Origin: Metopolophium dirhodum | Taxonomy: Eukaryota; Arthropoda; Insecta; Hemiptera; Aphididae | Reading direction: 5' to 3' | Assembly (NCBI RefSeq): GCF_019925205.1 | Contig: NC_083568.1 | Location: forward strand, 8,120,393-8,184,392 | DNA: 64,000 nt | In this document: positions 1-14,100 of the stretch, piece by piece | Position numbering within the stretch: the stretch's first letter is position 1 | How the letters are laid out: each line of letters starts with the position of its first letter | Notes under the pieces: generated by a model | Seen by the model: only the letters and a program-made list of their open reading frames with translations | Database searches by the model: none | What the model was told of the DNA's origin: nothing | Made by a program: the position numbers and the translations under genes

Positions 1-1436
1 GAAACACATGATAATATAATAATATATTATAAATTATGAACATCTTTATAGAGGGTGGTACGTACCAGCTGGTAACAAATGAAATGTTTTTCAGTATACT
101 CACCTACAACGGCTACAACTAACCTGAAGAACAACCAGGAAAAACTGTAAAAATACAGTTAAGGAAAAAGATAATTTTTAACCAGTCTTATAGACGAACC
201 CAAATGTATTATTTTGATGTTCGTAAAATTAATATTACAATATATACGCGAGAATATATTATAATTATTATGATCTCATATATGGTGTGTTCCATAATAC
301 ATAAAATATTATTATATACCGTCTCTCGTGTAATAGGTAAACTATATATATATTGCCCCGGCATGTGTGTGTGCTTTTTCGCCGATAATAGTCGTAGTAA
401 TATCCTCGGACGAAGATAAAAGTCTAAACGAAGAGACTATTTTATATTATTTACACAAAGCTATATAGCCGGGAGAAATCATTAAGACTTTATTAATCTT
501 TGCGTGTCCAGTCGTTATTTCGGTAAAACGCGCGTCGAGCGAATTAAGTCCATTTGTTCTTCAAACCCTTCGTCGTCACCACGTTTTATACACATAGGTG
601 TTATCCGCGTTTAGTATGATATTTGTATACGGGATAACATTTTCAAATTAAATCGCTAGCTTAACTCAATATGCTATATTCGATATATTTATTCATCGAC
701 AATTTCGGAAAACTATGGCGCTTTAGGTGATTCAATTCGAAACACACTGCAAGTTGCCAGTGAAAAGACCAAATTCAATAATTTCCATAAAAAAATAGTG
801 TGTTACGCATTACACTCAATTGTGTAAAATATCTCGACAAATGCGGATATTACGGTCCGCGGAAAAAAACAAATAATTATTATTTTTAATTTGTTTTTAT
901 TTTTTTATTGATCTTAAGCATCGGCAAATCATCATTTTGTAGGGGGTCGGTTGAGGAACATATATGTGTATATGGGGCGGCTAGGATTCGTCGCTAAAAA
1001 CCCGAGTGGTCATCCATCCGGGAACTAGCGACGACTGCAAACGGTTACGACATTGCAGTAAGTTATTCTTACTATACAAATTTCGCATAATTGTGTGTTG
1101 TATTGTGGTAGGTATTATGGAGTTGTGTCTCGCCGTAGTAATTTTTATTCGTCGCTATTGTACCGGAAAACAATTATAATATTATAATATATTCAATGTA
1201 AGTTCCCATTTGAATGTCACACCGCGCCAAGTTTGTCACTGGTCTTTGTATACACCGCAGGCCATCGTAACTTAAGGACTTCCCGAAATTTGTCCACACG
1301 CAATATATTATTAAACGTATATATTCAGATTATACGTCCCAGCACTGCGGGTGTTCTTGGGCGTTTTAAGTTATACTTGACACATACATGTTTTATACTT
1401 ACACACGCGAATAGATCACCTGTATAGGTGTACCTA
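1..1436. other. AT-rich noncoding DNA
   Basis: I see no gene here. The stretch is AT-rich with many stops in all frames. The few open frames of about 60-70 codons are no longer than expected by chance and lack splice or start context. Confidence 0.6.
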
Positions 1437-1875
1437 TACAAGGTGTAACAGAAAAACTTGACAAAAAAAAATTGTTAAAATTATATGATTAGTAAATAAT
1501 TTATAAAATATACTCATGTCAGGAAATTCCCAAAAAAAATATTTTGAAAAAAGTTATTACGTTTCAAATGCATTTAATCAAAAAACTATTGACATTTTAA
1601 AAAATTCTAAAAAATAAACTACTTGACTTGGATAGATGTTTTTACTATCAACATTTTTCTTATAATCAAATTCAGAAATTGGCTATATTGAATATATCCA
1701 AAAAAATTTTAATCAAATTTTTTAGTTTTTATTTTCAGTGTTAAAAATAAATATAATTTTTTGTATAATATATGTGTAGCGCATGTGACTGTGAATTAAA
1801 TATATGAAAAAAATTTTAAATATTGATTAGAACAAAAGTTATTCCAAAAGTTAGTTCTATCTGTTACACCCTGTA
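1437..1875. mobile_element. MITE-like element with 16-bp terminal inverted repeats
   Basis: The left end reads tacaaggtgtaacaga (1437-1452) and the right end tctgttacaccctgta (1860-1875). They are reverse complements with one mismatch. The roughly 0.4 kb interior is AT-rich and has no coding potential, and both ends abut TA dinucleotides, the usual target duplication of Tc1/mariner-type elements. Size, inverted ends and lack of an ORF fit a non-autonomous DNA transposon. The family assignment is inference. Confidence 0.65.
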
Positions 1876-4800
1876 TATATACGTGTGTCTGAAAACGTTA
1901 ATTTTAATTTTTAAAACATTAGTAGGCATAGGCTCAAACGCTTGAAACATTTATATATAGGCCAACGTCGTAGACGCAATAATATATAGTTTACTTAAGA
2001 AAACATCGGCCATTTTTTTTTTCCATGATCGACCGATTAAAAGTATAATTATTTTGTGTCACGAATACGAAATGAACGCAAAAGTGCGTTTTAAAACAAG
2101 GGTCAAATAGTAAAGGGGGTTTTCGTAATGTTTTGCATTGAGTCGTCGAGTGCTGGCAAAATATACATAATAATATTATTTTGCCGAACAAAAACTTTGG
2201 CAATTGTAAATGATCTTAAACGCATTATCTTAGGAGCTTAACCGAATAAATGCGATTATGAGATACCAAATATACATATATACCGTATCTGATGGCGCAG
2301 TGCTCGTGTCTATATTATGTATATCTAAGTATTTCATAATAATTAATTTAACCGACGTAGATCTCATTTTGTTGTTTACTTGACAAAGAAAATGTACAAC
2401 TTATACTTTTTACACACACCTATAATTCGCATTTGTCATTGATAAGAAGAAAATCGTATAATCAGCTGCCCGCATCAAGATAAATACAAAGTTTGGAATT
2501 ATTCCGCTTTTCTCTTTGAACAAGTATATATATATATGGCTTCTCGAAGAGTTTCGAGCTATTTAGATAATTTTTGTTGACAAACCTTAAGCTCGGTTTG
2601 TAGACTTCAAGAAAATCTGTCAAATACTAATGGACTGCATCAAATAATTTATTCAAACGTCTTAAGTTTAAGAAACATTTTAGTTTATTTTCATTCGAAT
2701 AACATAAATATTATTTTCCATGGACATTTCCCAGATACTAAATGACCGAATTAAATAATTCAATTTTCAGCTTTCCGTCTTTTGAACGAGCTCTGAGATG
2801 TATACAACGAAATTATAGTTTCTTGTTGTTACCATACATCCGTTATGGATATTGTATTATTTTTTTACGTTGTTGTTGTTGTTGTTGTTGTTAACATTAT
2901 ACAACGTCCGCAGCTTAAGACAACTGCAGCAGTTCTACGAAGTAAATTCCGCAGTAAATTTACACGAGCCAAAAATATTGTTTCTCCGCAAGATTAAATA
3001 ATTTTTCATTAAAGCGTTTGGACCGCGCCGCGAGTAAATTATATTAAAACGAAATATATAATGTACGTGTAATATTATGTATATATATATAATATGGACA
3101 CTAAAAAACACGAGATATTATTACTTTTGAGGTGATAGAAGATAATGAATTTTTTCAAAGACATTGTTACTAAACATTCTCGAGGTTCAGCGCATTACAT
3201 TATTATGCACCGTCCGTCTTATACAATATTGTGCTAGTGCGCTACGCAAACTATACGGACGTCTTAATATTTCATTTTTAACATTATTTTAATTACCGAC
3301 TTATGCACCAGTTACGCGGCGTAAAGACATTCGGGTCGTAACAGGGCGCCACCCCCCGACCCCCTCCTTGCACTGCAATGCCATTTTAATACAATAATAT
3401 AATTACACTTCTGTGTCCTAATTAAACCCTACTATTGTAGTTTGTTGTCGTTGTTGTTGTGCATTTCCCGAATAATCCTACAGTAATAAAATAACATTAT
3501 AATATGCGACCTAATATAATATATTATGACGTTTTGTTTAAATATTTATCACGACGCCTGTTATTGCGTGGATCAGAGAAAGAATATTTTAATATATTGT
3601 ATATTACATCATGTAGGTACCTGGTCGACTGCGCGTTATTATTATTATTCTCTTATTGGGTTAAAAGATAGTGGGTGTAATTTTATTTTTTTAAAACCGC
3701 GCAAATATTCGTCATTGACCCGAATTCGACGGAACAACGGTCGTGTTTAAGGGATACTAAACGGTGTCGTTTTCAATTATTATTTCGCGTTATGATTGAT
3801 CGCCTACCACCACGGCCGCCGCCGCCGCCTGTCCGTAGAAGTTGATTTTCAAAACGCATTATATAATATATTATTATTATTATTATTACTTCTATTATAA
3901 AACGCTGGCGGTGACCCGGTATCGACATAATTTTAATTACCGCGAATAATAGATAATAATATATAATATAAATAACAGGCGGGGCGCGAACATCACATAC
4001 AATTCAATAGAATATATAGGTGGTACACGTCTGACGAGGTAATTTTTTTTTCTTCATTTTAAACAGCATATCATAATATAATATAATATAATACACGTAA
4101 AATATATAAATATATATTCTATATTGTTCTCGATGCGCGCGTGTGCGAGCGCGTCGGTATTATACCCAAGCGCCGAATTTTCCGCAACGGAGGAGCGGCA
4201 GCTCTCAGCTGATGGGGACGTCTACTGCGCACGCGTCCCTTTTCGAGCTCGAGTCGTCAAATTGACTTTGCGAATATGTATATAATATATGCACGAAGAG
4301 GGTACGATACGCGAGTACGGGAACCCATCTCTCTTTGCAGTATGATATGATATTGTGTACGTCGTACACGTCATCTGCGACGAGAGGGTGGCGTTTCGGA
4401 ACCGTTTCCGCATAAGTGCGCGACGTATATTATATTATTATAATAATATGTTTATTTAAATATCTAATATTATCCCGCGCAGCGTATTAAATCTAAACGA
4501 AAGTACCAAATACTGAGGTAAAGAGAGTGTCGCACCGCACGCCGCGACAGATAAAAACGCGACACAGAAATGATATCTTATAATATTATTTTGATATTAT
4601 ATTCTATAGTGCGTGGGAGTATAGTAATATTATTATAATAACTATACCCACCTATACATCGCGACAATGTGACATCGTGTCTCGTCTGTCTAACCTCTGT
4701 ACAAAAGGTTCAATTTTTTTTTTCTTGATCATACACACGCGTTTTCTTTTATGATGAAATATTTTTCGCATTGTGCTGGGGATCGAAAATGTTACTGCAT

Positions 4801-7800
4801 GACGGCGATGGTTTCGCGCATACTCAAAATGGGACGTATAGAACGTTGTACGCCGACTCCGAATCAATCATATTTAAAATACTATAAAATATATACATAT
4901 ATATCATTATATACGTACGCACTCGCACGTAGCTTATATTTATTCCTTAGGTATACGACGGGAAGGAAAATAAAAGAGGTCGTTCGAAATGTGCAAGTAT
5001 AGGGTATACGTATTTTTGGAGAGTGCAGCGCGACAATAATAGAATAAACGCCTTTTCGGCCGAACAACGCACGATTTGACAAGTGTGACACATCATTATA
5101 ATTATTATTATTATTATGCGACATAATCGTATACAGTGTTTGCATGCGACGGTCTCAAGTCATCATGAGTCTCCTCCGTTCCTCCGGACCGTATTTTATG
5201 CTTTAGCCGAAACCGTAAAATTATTTCAGTCTATGCTATACATATAATGGGTACACCTACACGCACAACGGACCTATCTTATAATTATGACGTTTTAGCG
5301 CAATACGATTACAGCGGGGCACGCGTTAAGTATGATATATACACCGTAAATAATAATATTCCTCTTGTATAGACTGCAGTGCAGCTGACCGGCCAGAGTA
5401 CGTATATATCATACGCTACGTATATAAAAGTATAAACATAATATACCTGTGTCCCGTACACATATATTAATAATATTATAATACGACCGCGAGCAGATTT
5501 ACTTTGCCACCGCCCTGCCCCCATTTTACAGCCTGCAGTATATATATATATATACGGTGTATAGTATAGATCTTTCACCCTCTCCGGGCCACAACGAAGG
5601 CTTTTCGGAGTCTCTAATTTAACTTTCAAAGCCCTTCTCGTCATCCCTCCGAATGATTTTTTTTTCCGTTTTACTTTTATTTCGTTTTTTTTTTTTTTTT
5701 TTTACCATCCACAAACAAAATTACACCTCCGGAGTCCCTTCACCCCCCACTCGCACTGTGACCTTCGTGATAACTCTCTGACCTAAATGTGCAACGTTAT
5801 ATGCAGCCATTCAAACGGCCTCTCCATTCTCCTTTCAACGGAAAAGCAAAAAATAAAAAGGGGGGAAGAAATGTTGAATACAATGCACTGTGGCGCGGGG
5901 ATATATACGTATATCATGCATTAAACTGTTAAAACCCAACTTAACTAAATTGTTTTTATTTCATGGATTTTACTTTACTTCCATCGTCATAAATCTCCGA
6001 ATACGAATTGAATATCGATGATATTTTTGGACTACAACTCCAGTCCCACCGGTTTTGAACAACAATTTTATTATTTTAGCTGTCAAATGTGAAAATGAAT
6101 AAATCATTTGTGTCATAATTATATAAATATTTGACTACACTATTGTATAATATAATAGTCAACATTTGAAAATTAATACTTAATTTTGGAAAATAATTAT
6201 TACCCTGGTGAAAAAAATCATAATCACGCATTGCCTAGGTATATGGTCAAATGCAATAAGACCAATATTTATTTACGTCTCTAAAATGATCGACACTTTT
6301 AAACAACGCTTAATAATATTGATAAACACAAAATATAAACGATGCACGAAATTACGGTACAATGTCGATAAAACAATAAATTAAATACAACGATACGTCA
6401 TATTATACTATTAGTGTGTAGGCTAATAATATCAATAAACAATATATATATATTCGTATAAAATCAATATTTGTATTAGTAACTCATGGCAACGAAAGTT
6501 ACGACGGATGGACGGACAGACGAGCACGACGAGCGTTTTACGATATTATATTATCCCTACAAGTCGGTAGTGTAGAAAAGTTCAAAAAATAAACATATTT
6601 TGACACCATATTTATATTAAACTTGCCTAGGTATGTTCCTATATATACGAACTTGTAATTTTGTTCGAGTGATTTTAACTGAGTACAAAAACTGCCTCTG
6701 ATCGTATTTCATAAGTTTGTAGAATATGTTGTGAATTTATAATGAATTCGACAATATTTATTATTGACCAACGCTTTGAAATCCATTAAGCAACGACATA
6801 ATACGGTTTTTTTTTTATTAAATATTTAAACATTGTTTATACATAATATTTTATTTGTAACGCACAGCAGTAAAAACTTACACCACGACAATATCAAATA
6901 TATATACATCCAACAGAGTTATGAATTTAAATAAATTATATTGTTTAATAATTAGAAATAAAATAACAATTTAAATTTTGATTATAAAATAAGCTTTTGA
7001 ACATTGAAGCAGTTGTTTGATATCTTTATAATATTGGTAGGTATATATATATATATTTTTAAGACATTTCAAAACTTTAAACTTTAGTTGATTATTGAAT
7101 ACATAAAATATAACATGTATTTATTACATCAATAAAAGTTTAAAAAGCAATTTCGATAAAAAAAAAAAAAAAAAGTGCCATCTTTAATGTTTGCGTGTAA
7201 TACGAAAAAAAATTCCGTAAAAGGTTATCAAAATCTTGAGAAATATTTTTAATATTTCATAATACCTATACTGCAGCCGTACATGACAGTGGCGTCATTT
7301 ACATTTTACAGAATGCCACAAATTATTACAATAGTGTGCATTTGCATCACATAATTGTTTTTTAAGCCCATGTAAATATATGTAGGTATTGTCATTTCAC
7401 CAGCGATTCGAGAGGTTTCGGTATTGATTATAATATTTATACACATATATATATATATAATATATTATGTATATTCATCACATTGCATCCCGTTGAAAAA
7501 TTCAAAACGACGATAGTACGCCATATGCAGCATTATATAATATGCATAATATATAGTGTACATATTGTACTTATTATAGGTAGACGTTATCGAGTGTTCT
7601 TCGCGTTCGCTGTTATTTCGCCCGTTGTAGGAATCCATGTCGGAAACGTCGTACGTGTATAGAGGTACATAATAATAATATAATGTACATAATTATCAAC
7701 ATCGTGTATCTCATATTATACCTACTACACCCTTTTCACCGCACAAGTATACAATAATGTAATCTAACCTTTGAATAGGATTTTTTTTTTTTTTTTGTTC

Positions 7801-9590
7801 TCGGCACTTACCGTAAACTCCCGTTTTATGGAGGTTTGAGGTTTCACAGTGTTATTACATGCATTATACATAAAACCTATACGTAATATACATATTTATA
7901 GAGCAGGTAGTGACATTCATTAGTGGTTTCCAGCACGCTTGATGATTAATAAATATATAATATTATAATATCATAAAATAAAGCCGACACTAAGTATAGT
8001 TTATTAGACAAATAAATAAAAACACGAATTAGACAAACACAAACGTTGAGCAGTATAATTACCTACGCGTGGTCTCTGGCAGAAATTTAACTAAAACTAT
8101 TCTATAATTAATAATTATTAATTAGTATAATTGCATAGTTTTGTTTTTCTTAAAAACTTGATATTTCGTGAACATTATACTACCTATTTTAATAAATTGT
8201 GAAAAAAATAACTCTATGATTTAGTTAAGTAGAAGAACGTATTCCGAAAAATAACTTTCGTACCATTTTAGAACTGATCAAATATTATATAGGGACATTC
8301 AAGTTTGAATGTTGACTTATAGTAGATAATGATAATAAGCGTAATATTTATGCTCCGTTATAATATTAAAGTAATAATACTATGCGACAACTCCTCGTAA
8401 GTAAAAAAAAATACTTTAAATTCAATTCAAGCACAAACATTTTAATATGTCGTACCATAAATGCTTAACATTTTATTGCGTTTATACAATTTTTCCAATT
8501 CTCAATTTATTGGACATTATGTAAGACATTATATGATATTCTGAATCATATCTTATAATTGTTTATAATTACTAATTAGTTTATATTAACCAAAACAGTA
8601 TTACGTGGTGTACACCACCTGATACAATACATTTGATTGAGTAAAACCAATCGAAATATGTATTTGGTTTTTTTTTAAATTATATATTTATTGCAATAAA
8701 ATGATTCAGCGGCATCAATTGCGTTTAAACACTAGTTTATAAGTATTATAACAATGATTAATGATTACCTACTTATAAAGTTATAAAAAATAATTACGAA
8801 CAATACTAAACTTATAAATTGTCCCAAATTCCAGACAGAAAGAAATTTTTCAATATGATTTTGGCCTATATTTTATTTTAAACGCGTTTGTTGCGTTCAG
8901 TAGATAATATTAAGAATAAATGGTATAAGCTTAGTGAATACAATATTTTAATTAATAATCTCCAATTTCGAGTACCTACCGCGTTCTAAACTTTAAATAT
9001 TGTATTGACCATATTAACATTGATTAAAACTGTTTGCGAACTTTTTTAAAGTTGATCAACATTTTTGCGTTTCATGATGAATTCGACAATAATATTATTG
9101 TTGTACTGCTGTAGTTTTGTTTTTTTAGACGGAAAACTATGGCCATAAATAACACCGAAATTATTATTATATTGTCGTAACCGACCTATCCATACATAAC
9201 AGATAACAATCATGTGGCAAAAACTTTAACGGTACATTTGTATTTTACTTAACAAGATTTATACGTAAAGTTTATCTATATTTAATATTAGGTATATGCG
9301 CGATTGTAACAAATGAAACGGTATTTCATTTTTAGCACCCCTATAAAGGTCACCTATTAAACGTTTCAAACGCCATAAACGAAATTCGGCGAACATATTG
9401 ATGATATTTTAAATAAAAACCTTTCGACTTTACAAAAATAATAATATGTCCCATACTATAATAGTTTCCCAAATCGGAAGATAAAACCATATCGTCTCGT
9501 TATTCCTCGAAACCCGTCATTTATATTCCAAAAATACCTCGACAATTCGTGCGTATCCAAAAAAAAAAAAAAGCGTCTCTATTATAAATA
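1876..9590. other. Long noncoding stretch, AT-rich
   Basis: No supportable gene. It holds a (GTT)8 microsatellite, runs of T and short (ATT)n tracts, and one GC-richer patch at about 4130-4420. That patch contains CAGCTG and a GCGCACGCG motif but no coding signal I can support. Confidence 0.55.
2869..2892 (+). repeat. (GTT)8 microsatellite
   Basis: Eight uninterrupted GTT units in noncoding DNA. Confidence 0.9.
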
Positions 9591-10440
9591 TAATATTAGT
9601 GACTATGACGGTGTCTGGCTTAACGGACGTGTATTATTTTAATTCAATGAGGGGGGAAAAAAAACCGTCCGTGAACGCACTTAACAATTCAGCAAGTTGT
9701 TTTCTGAAATTTTACCAAGGGAATGATATTAACGGAATACGCGTTATTTGCGCAAACCAATCATCACATCGGTCGTTCGAAACGAACGTTATTAAAACGA
9801 CTCCGACGTTAAACAGCCCGCGACTGTTGTACGTCAACGTCGAACGTATATTATCGACGCCATTGTTGTCGACGACTTCTGTGCTACGCGTCCACAGCAT
9901 TATCATATTGTAATATCTATGGTACTTGTGCACGAAAATAATTATGGATGTCGAACGAAACGTTTTAATTGTCGCCCCGCTGCAGTTGGCCGCCGACACC
10001 GACGCGGCCAGTCGATAAAAATTAATTAAAAGGGACAATTGGGATGAATAATTAAATAATCGCATTATAACACAGTGATGTTGTGTGGTTGAAATTTGCA
10101 TCTGCGGTCCGTGCCGCCGACTACGAGTATACCATACGCGGTATCTGGTATTCGGACGCGCGGTAATATTATGTCCACGGCTACAACGCGACAATGTTAC
10201 TCTGCGCCTGCGCGACAAATCTTTCAGCCGCGACTGGCAAGATCGGCGAGGTTTGAAATCCTTTCTCTGGCCACTTCACAATCGAGACGCCGCGGATCGA
10301 GTGGACGAGTGTACCTGATACCCGAGGTCCGGTATACGCCCTATGGACGTCCCGAAAAACCACGCGTCTCCCATATCGTTCGGTATCGCAAACCTCTGCA
10401 CTTTCATAATATTAACCATCATGGTTGTCAGTGACCTTCG
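9591..10440. other. GC-richer island, open in several frames, no gene assigned
   Basis: This stretch is less AT-rich than its flanks, so it carries overlapping open frames of roughly 60-170 codons on both strands. The frames overlap one another, show no recognisable domain and have no convincing splice sites. I treat it as noncoding; a regulatory island is possible. Confidence 0.35.
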
Positions 10441-11117
10441 GCTGTTGTACGCAATATACGGTTGTAACTCAATTTAATGTGGCCCGGACCGCTGCGCCGT
10501 ATTTTCTTTTAAACATAATATTATAATATTATATTATAGTGGTTCGTTCGAATAGTACACCGCGACGTCTAGACCGCAGTAAATCTAAATAAATAATAAT
10601 ATAACACGAAATAGTATGCATTTTCGCATTTTTTGTTTACGTTTACAGCGGAAACTCGATATTCCGCTGTGACTAGTGTAGTTGTAGTGTACAATATTAT
10701 AATATTATAATAGCATACCCGGTCACCGTTGAAACGCAATAATGACGTATAAATATATCAACAAGAGTTGTAGTAGGTACCTGTATATTATTTTAATACA
10801 AAAGCAGCGCGAGAAGTGAACAACAAGTCAACAGACCGAGATTGGAGGACGCGCCGCGGCAAAGTAATCGCGTCGAAAGCCACGGTTTTTACTTAATGTT
10901 TTCTACGAAAACCGATGAAACCCGTCGTCTGCAGCAGCTTTTACTACCCGTAGCTACGACCACGTACAATAATAATACTTTAACCCACTAGGATTACCTG
11001 GAAATTGTTGCCGGTGACTTTGCGAGCAATATTATTCGTATAATATTATATTATATTATGGAAAACACAACGGTCGCGTGCTACGGCGCACATACGGGCG
11101 CGTTTAATTTCACATAA

Positions 11118-11172
<55 letters not shown>

Positions 11173-14100
11173 CGGGCAACTTCGCTATGAATATAGTGCG
11201 GCCGCCGCCGACTAGTGGCACGAGTGCACGACATTGTTGCCGGACACTTTGTTGTCGACACAAAGTTGCCCGTATATTATATCATATTATTAAAATATTA
11301 TTACGATGTACGCGAATACCAGTTAGCTGGTTAGGTTACGTTACGTATATACCCGCCGTCGTAGTGCCTTTGGACGAAGACTTACACATTTCCGGATTCT
11401 GTAGTGGGCTCTTAAAAGTTTTGCCTTTTTGATTATATCGTGTACCTGCTATGTGTATTTTAAACAATTGTTTCTTTTTTTTTTTTTATTTTAATAAGAC
11501 TTGATTAATTCACGGAAGTCCGCGATTGTGGCTTCGGTTTTTCGGTTTGAGATGGACATATTAATTTCACGGAGTAATAAATAATAATGATGGTATCATG
11601 ATCGTTACACTGATCCACAGAGATATTTAAAGACGTATTTTATCATCCAAATTAACAAACCATTAATAAGTGCAATACGTTAAACGAAATTAAAAATGAA
11701 TAGCTCGTTATGCATATTAAATATGTAAAATTTGACGTAACATTTTTACAATCGTAAACTTTGTGAAATAACAATGAGATCGATGATAAATATAAATTAT
11801 GTATATTTCAATATTATAATAAATAATATTTATAATAAATTTTATTATAATAACTAGTAAATATTACAGCTATATATAGCCCGAGGTTTAATTGAAGTAT
11901 TCATGTTTAATGTTTTCTATATGCGAAAAGGCAATCCGACAAACCTTTTTAAGCAACTCCATTGAAACTTCATTTATTTATTTTCAACTTCACCTATAGT
12001 GTATACGTATAATTTTTTTTCTAAATTAACATTGAAAAAAAAAAATGAATCAAGATTGTTAATTGCAATTTTCCAACAAGTAAGCAACAATGTACTTTAG
12101 TTAATGGATAAATAGTGCTAAAACGAAATCAGGAGTTTTATATGTTTTATTTATAAATTATATCCCTCGTGTCTCGTGAATAATGTCGATTGTTTCCTAG
12201 ATACCGTGGCCCTTTTTCAGCACACAATTATTTATCGTTCCCTCTTATTTTCAAGTGTAATTAATTCACATTGGACTCGACCAAGGTTGTTCACTCAATC
12301 GTTCATTCCTAATAAAATAAGGCATTTACTTAACGATGAACATTCAACCCAAAACATGTCAGTGCTTTGCTTATAATAAGTATAAAACTATAGTGAATAT
12401 TAATATCCTTTATCAATTTTGCATTTTACTTGAATATTATTGTTTTGTGTCAAAATATATAATATAATATTTCCTTGTCACCGAATCAATATTTTCATAA
12501 AATAATACCTAAAAGTTTAATAAATATGTAATATTTTTGTGACAAGAACGCACAATCATATCAATGGTGCGTTATCTAACATCTTTGTCATTCTTCTTAT
12601 TATCGTTATTATTGTATTACGATCGTCGGTGGTTGACTGACAAGACAATCATGTCATAATATGACGTCAAAATAAAATATTTTTCTTAACGTTTTTTTCT
12701 TGGTTTTGTAGATATTATATTTCTCTTTAACATACTTTTACTGAATCATTATTAATATAGAATAATAGGTATTAGGTATAAGCTGACTTTTATTAAGTTT
12801 ACTGTATACATTTAATTTAATTAACTGTCTCATAAAAAAAAAAAAAAACTCTATTTAATTTAATTAAATACAATAAGGTATTATAATCATGGTATTTCTT
12901 ATATTCTCAAAAATTGAATATTTTTTATGACATATTCTCTGGTTAATTAATTTCATTCTTACATTATAATATATAATATATGAATGGAATAAATGACAGT
13001 CGATTTTAGCTATTAGAAGTTTACAATAGGAGTAAAAAAACTGATTAATATGTATAATACTTGCGCATGGCCATTTATATTGCTTCATTATAGCGCTCAT
13101 TACGTTAATTTAAAGGTTCAAGGGAATTATTTGATAAAAACTATGATTGTACCTACTTTCAAAATTTGTCTTTCTATATAATTTATTTTTAAATACGACC
13201 AATCACCAAATTGTGACACTGTACATAATACATACAATTATAGTAGATGAGTTTATGGACGAATTTCAGAGACATTTTAGATTGATAAGACAGTGCACGA
13301 AACATTTTAAAAATAGCTCCAATTAAAAGTATGCATTTATAGATAAGAGAATGGAATATTTCAGAACCTGAAACTAAAATACCTAATACATGGATTAAAA
13401 ATAAATACCCAACAGACTTACCATTTTCATGAATAATCAGTGGTTTATAGCTGGTGAATCACTCGATGTATATACATATACATAGATACAAATTAATGAA
13501 TAAAAACACAATTGCGAGAATAAATTGAATTTGTTAACTCCGACTTTACAAAATAAAAATAATAGCAGTCAAACTGTAGTTTTTTTTTTCCAATGTTTGT
13601 ATAAATCCATCATTGTCATTATTTATATATTTATTTTCTTAAGCAAACATTGGCGTTTCCTCTATTAAAACAACATCGTCGTGATATTTTCAAAACATAT
13701 CATCAATAACATTGTTTGACTGAAATTGATGTAAATAGTTTAAAAAAGCGATTTTTGATTTATAAATAATATTTCTACTAATTTATTGTTTTAGTAAACA
13801 TTTATATTTATATATATATAGTAGACATAATAAAAAATGCACAAAAGAATTGTGTAAAAAAAGTTATAAGCAAGTAAGGTTGACATTTGCAGTATTTAGA
13901 AGGTTACGATTAATCAACGATGTTCTATGTATAATAGTTTTCCCTTCAAGTCTCTAGTAGTTCGAAATTTACACTCGTGTCTGGATTATTTACATTTACA
14001 TAATCGCAACAAATTTACTTGTACTCTTACAGCTTAAATGAATACGTGCAAAATAATATATTTGTTGTGAAAATGTATAAAGTTCTATTATCTAATTTAA

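Noticed and set aside
9605..9913. About 100-codon plus-strand ORF starting at an ATG
   Set aside because: It looks superficially protein-like, but overlaps long frames on the other strand and has no domain or splice context. Several frames of this length are expected by chance in 64 kb of this composition.
10096..10434. 112-codon plus-strand ORF in a GC-richer patch
   Set aside because: Three overlapping frames are open in the same patch, so openness reflects base composition rather than coding.
11046..11261. Minus-strand ORF with poly-Ile
   Set aside because: It is the translation of the (ATT)n microsatellite.
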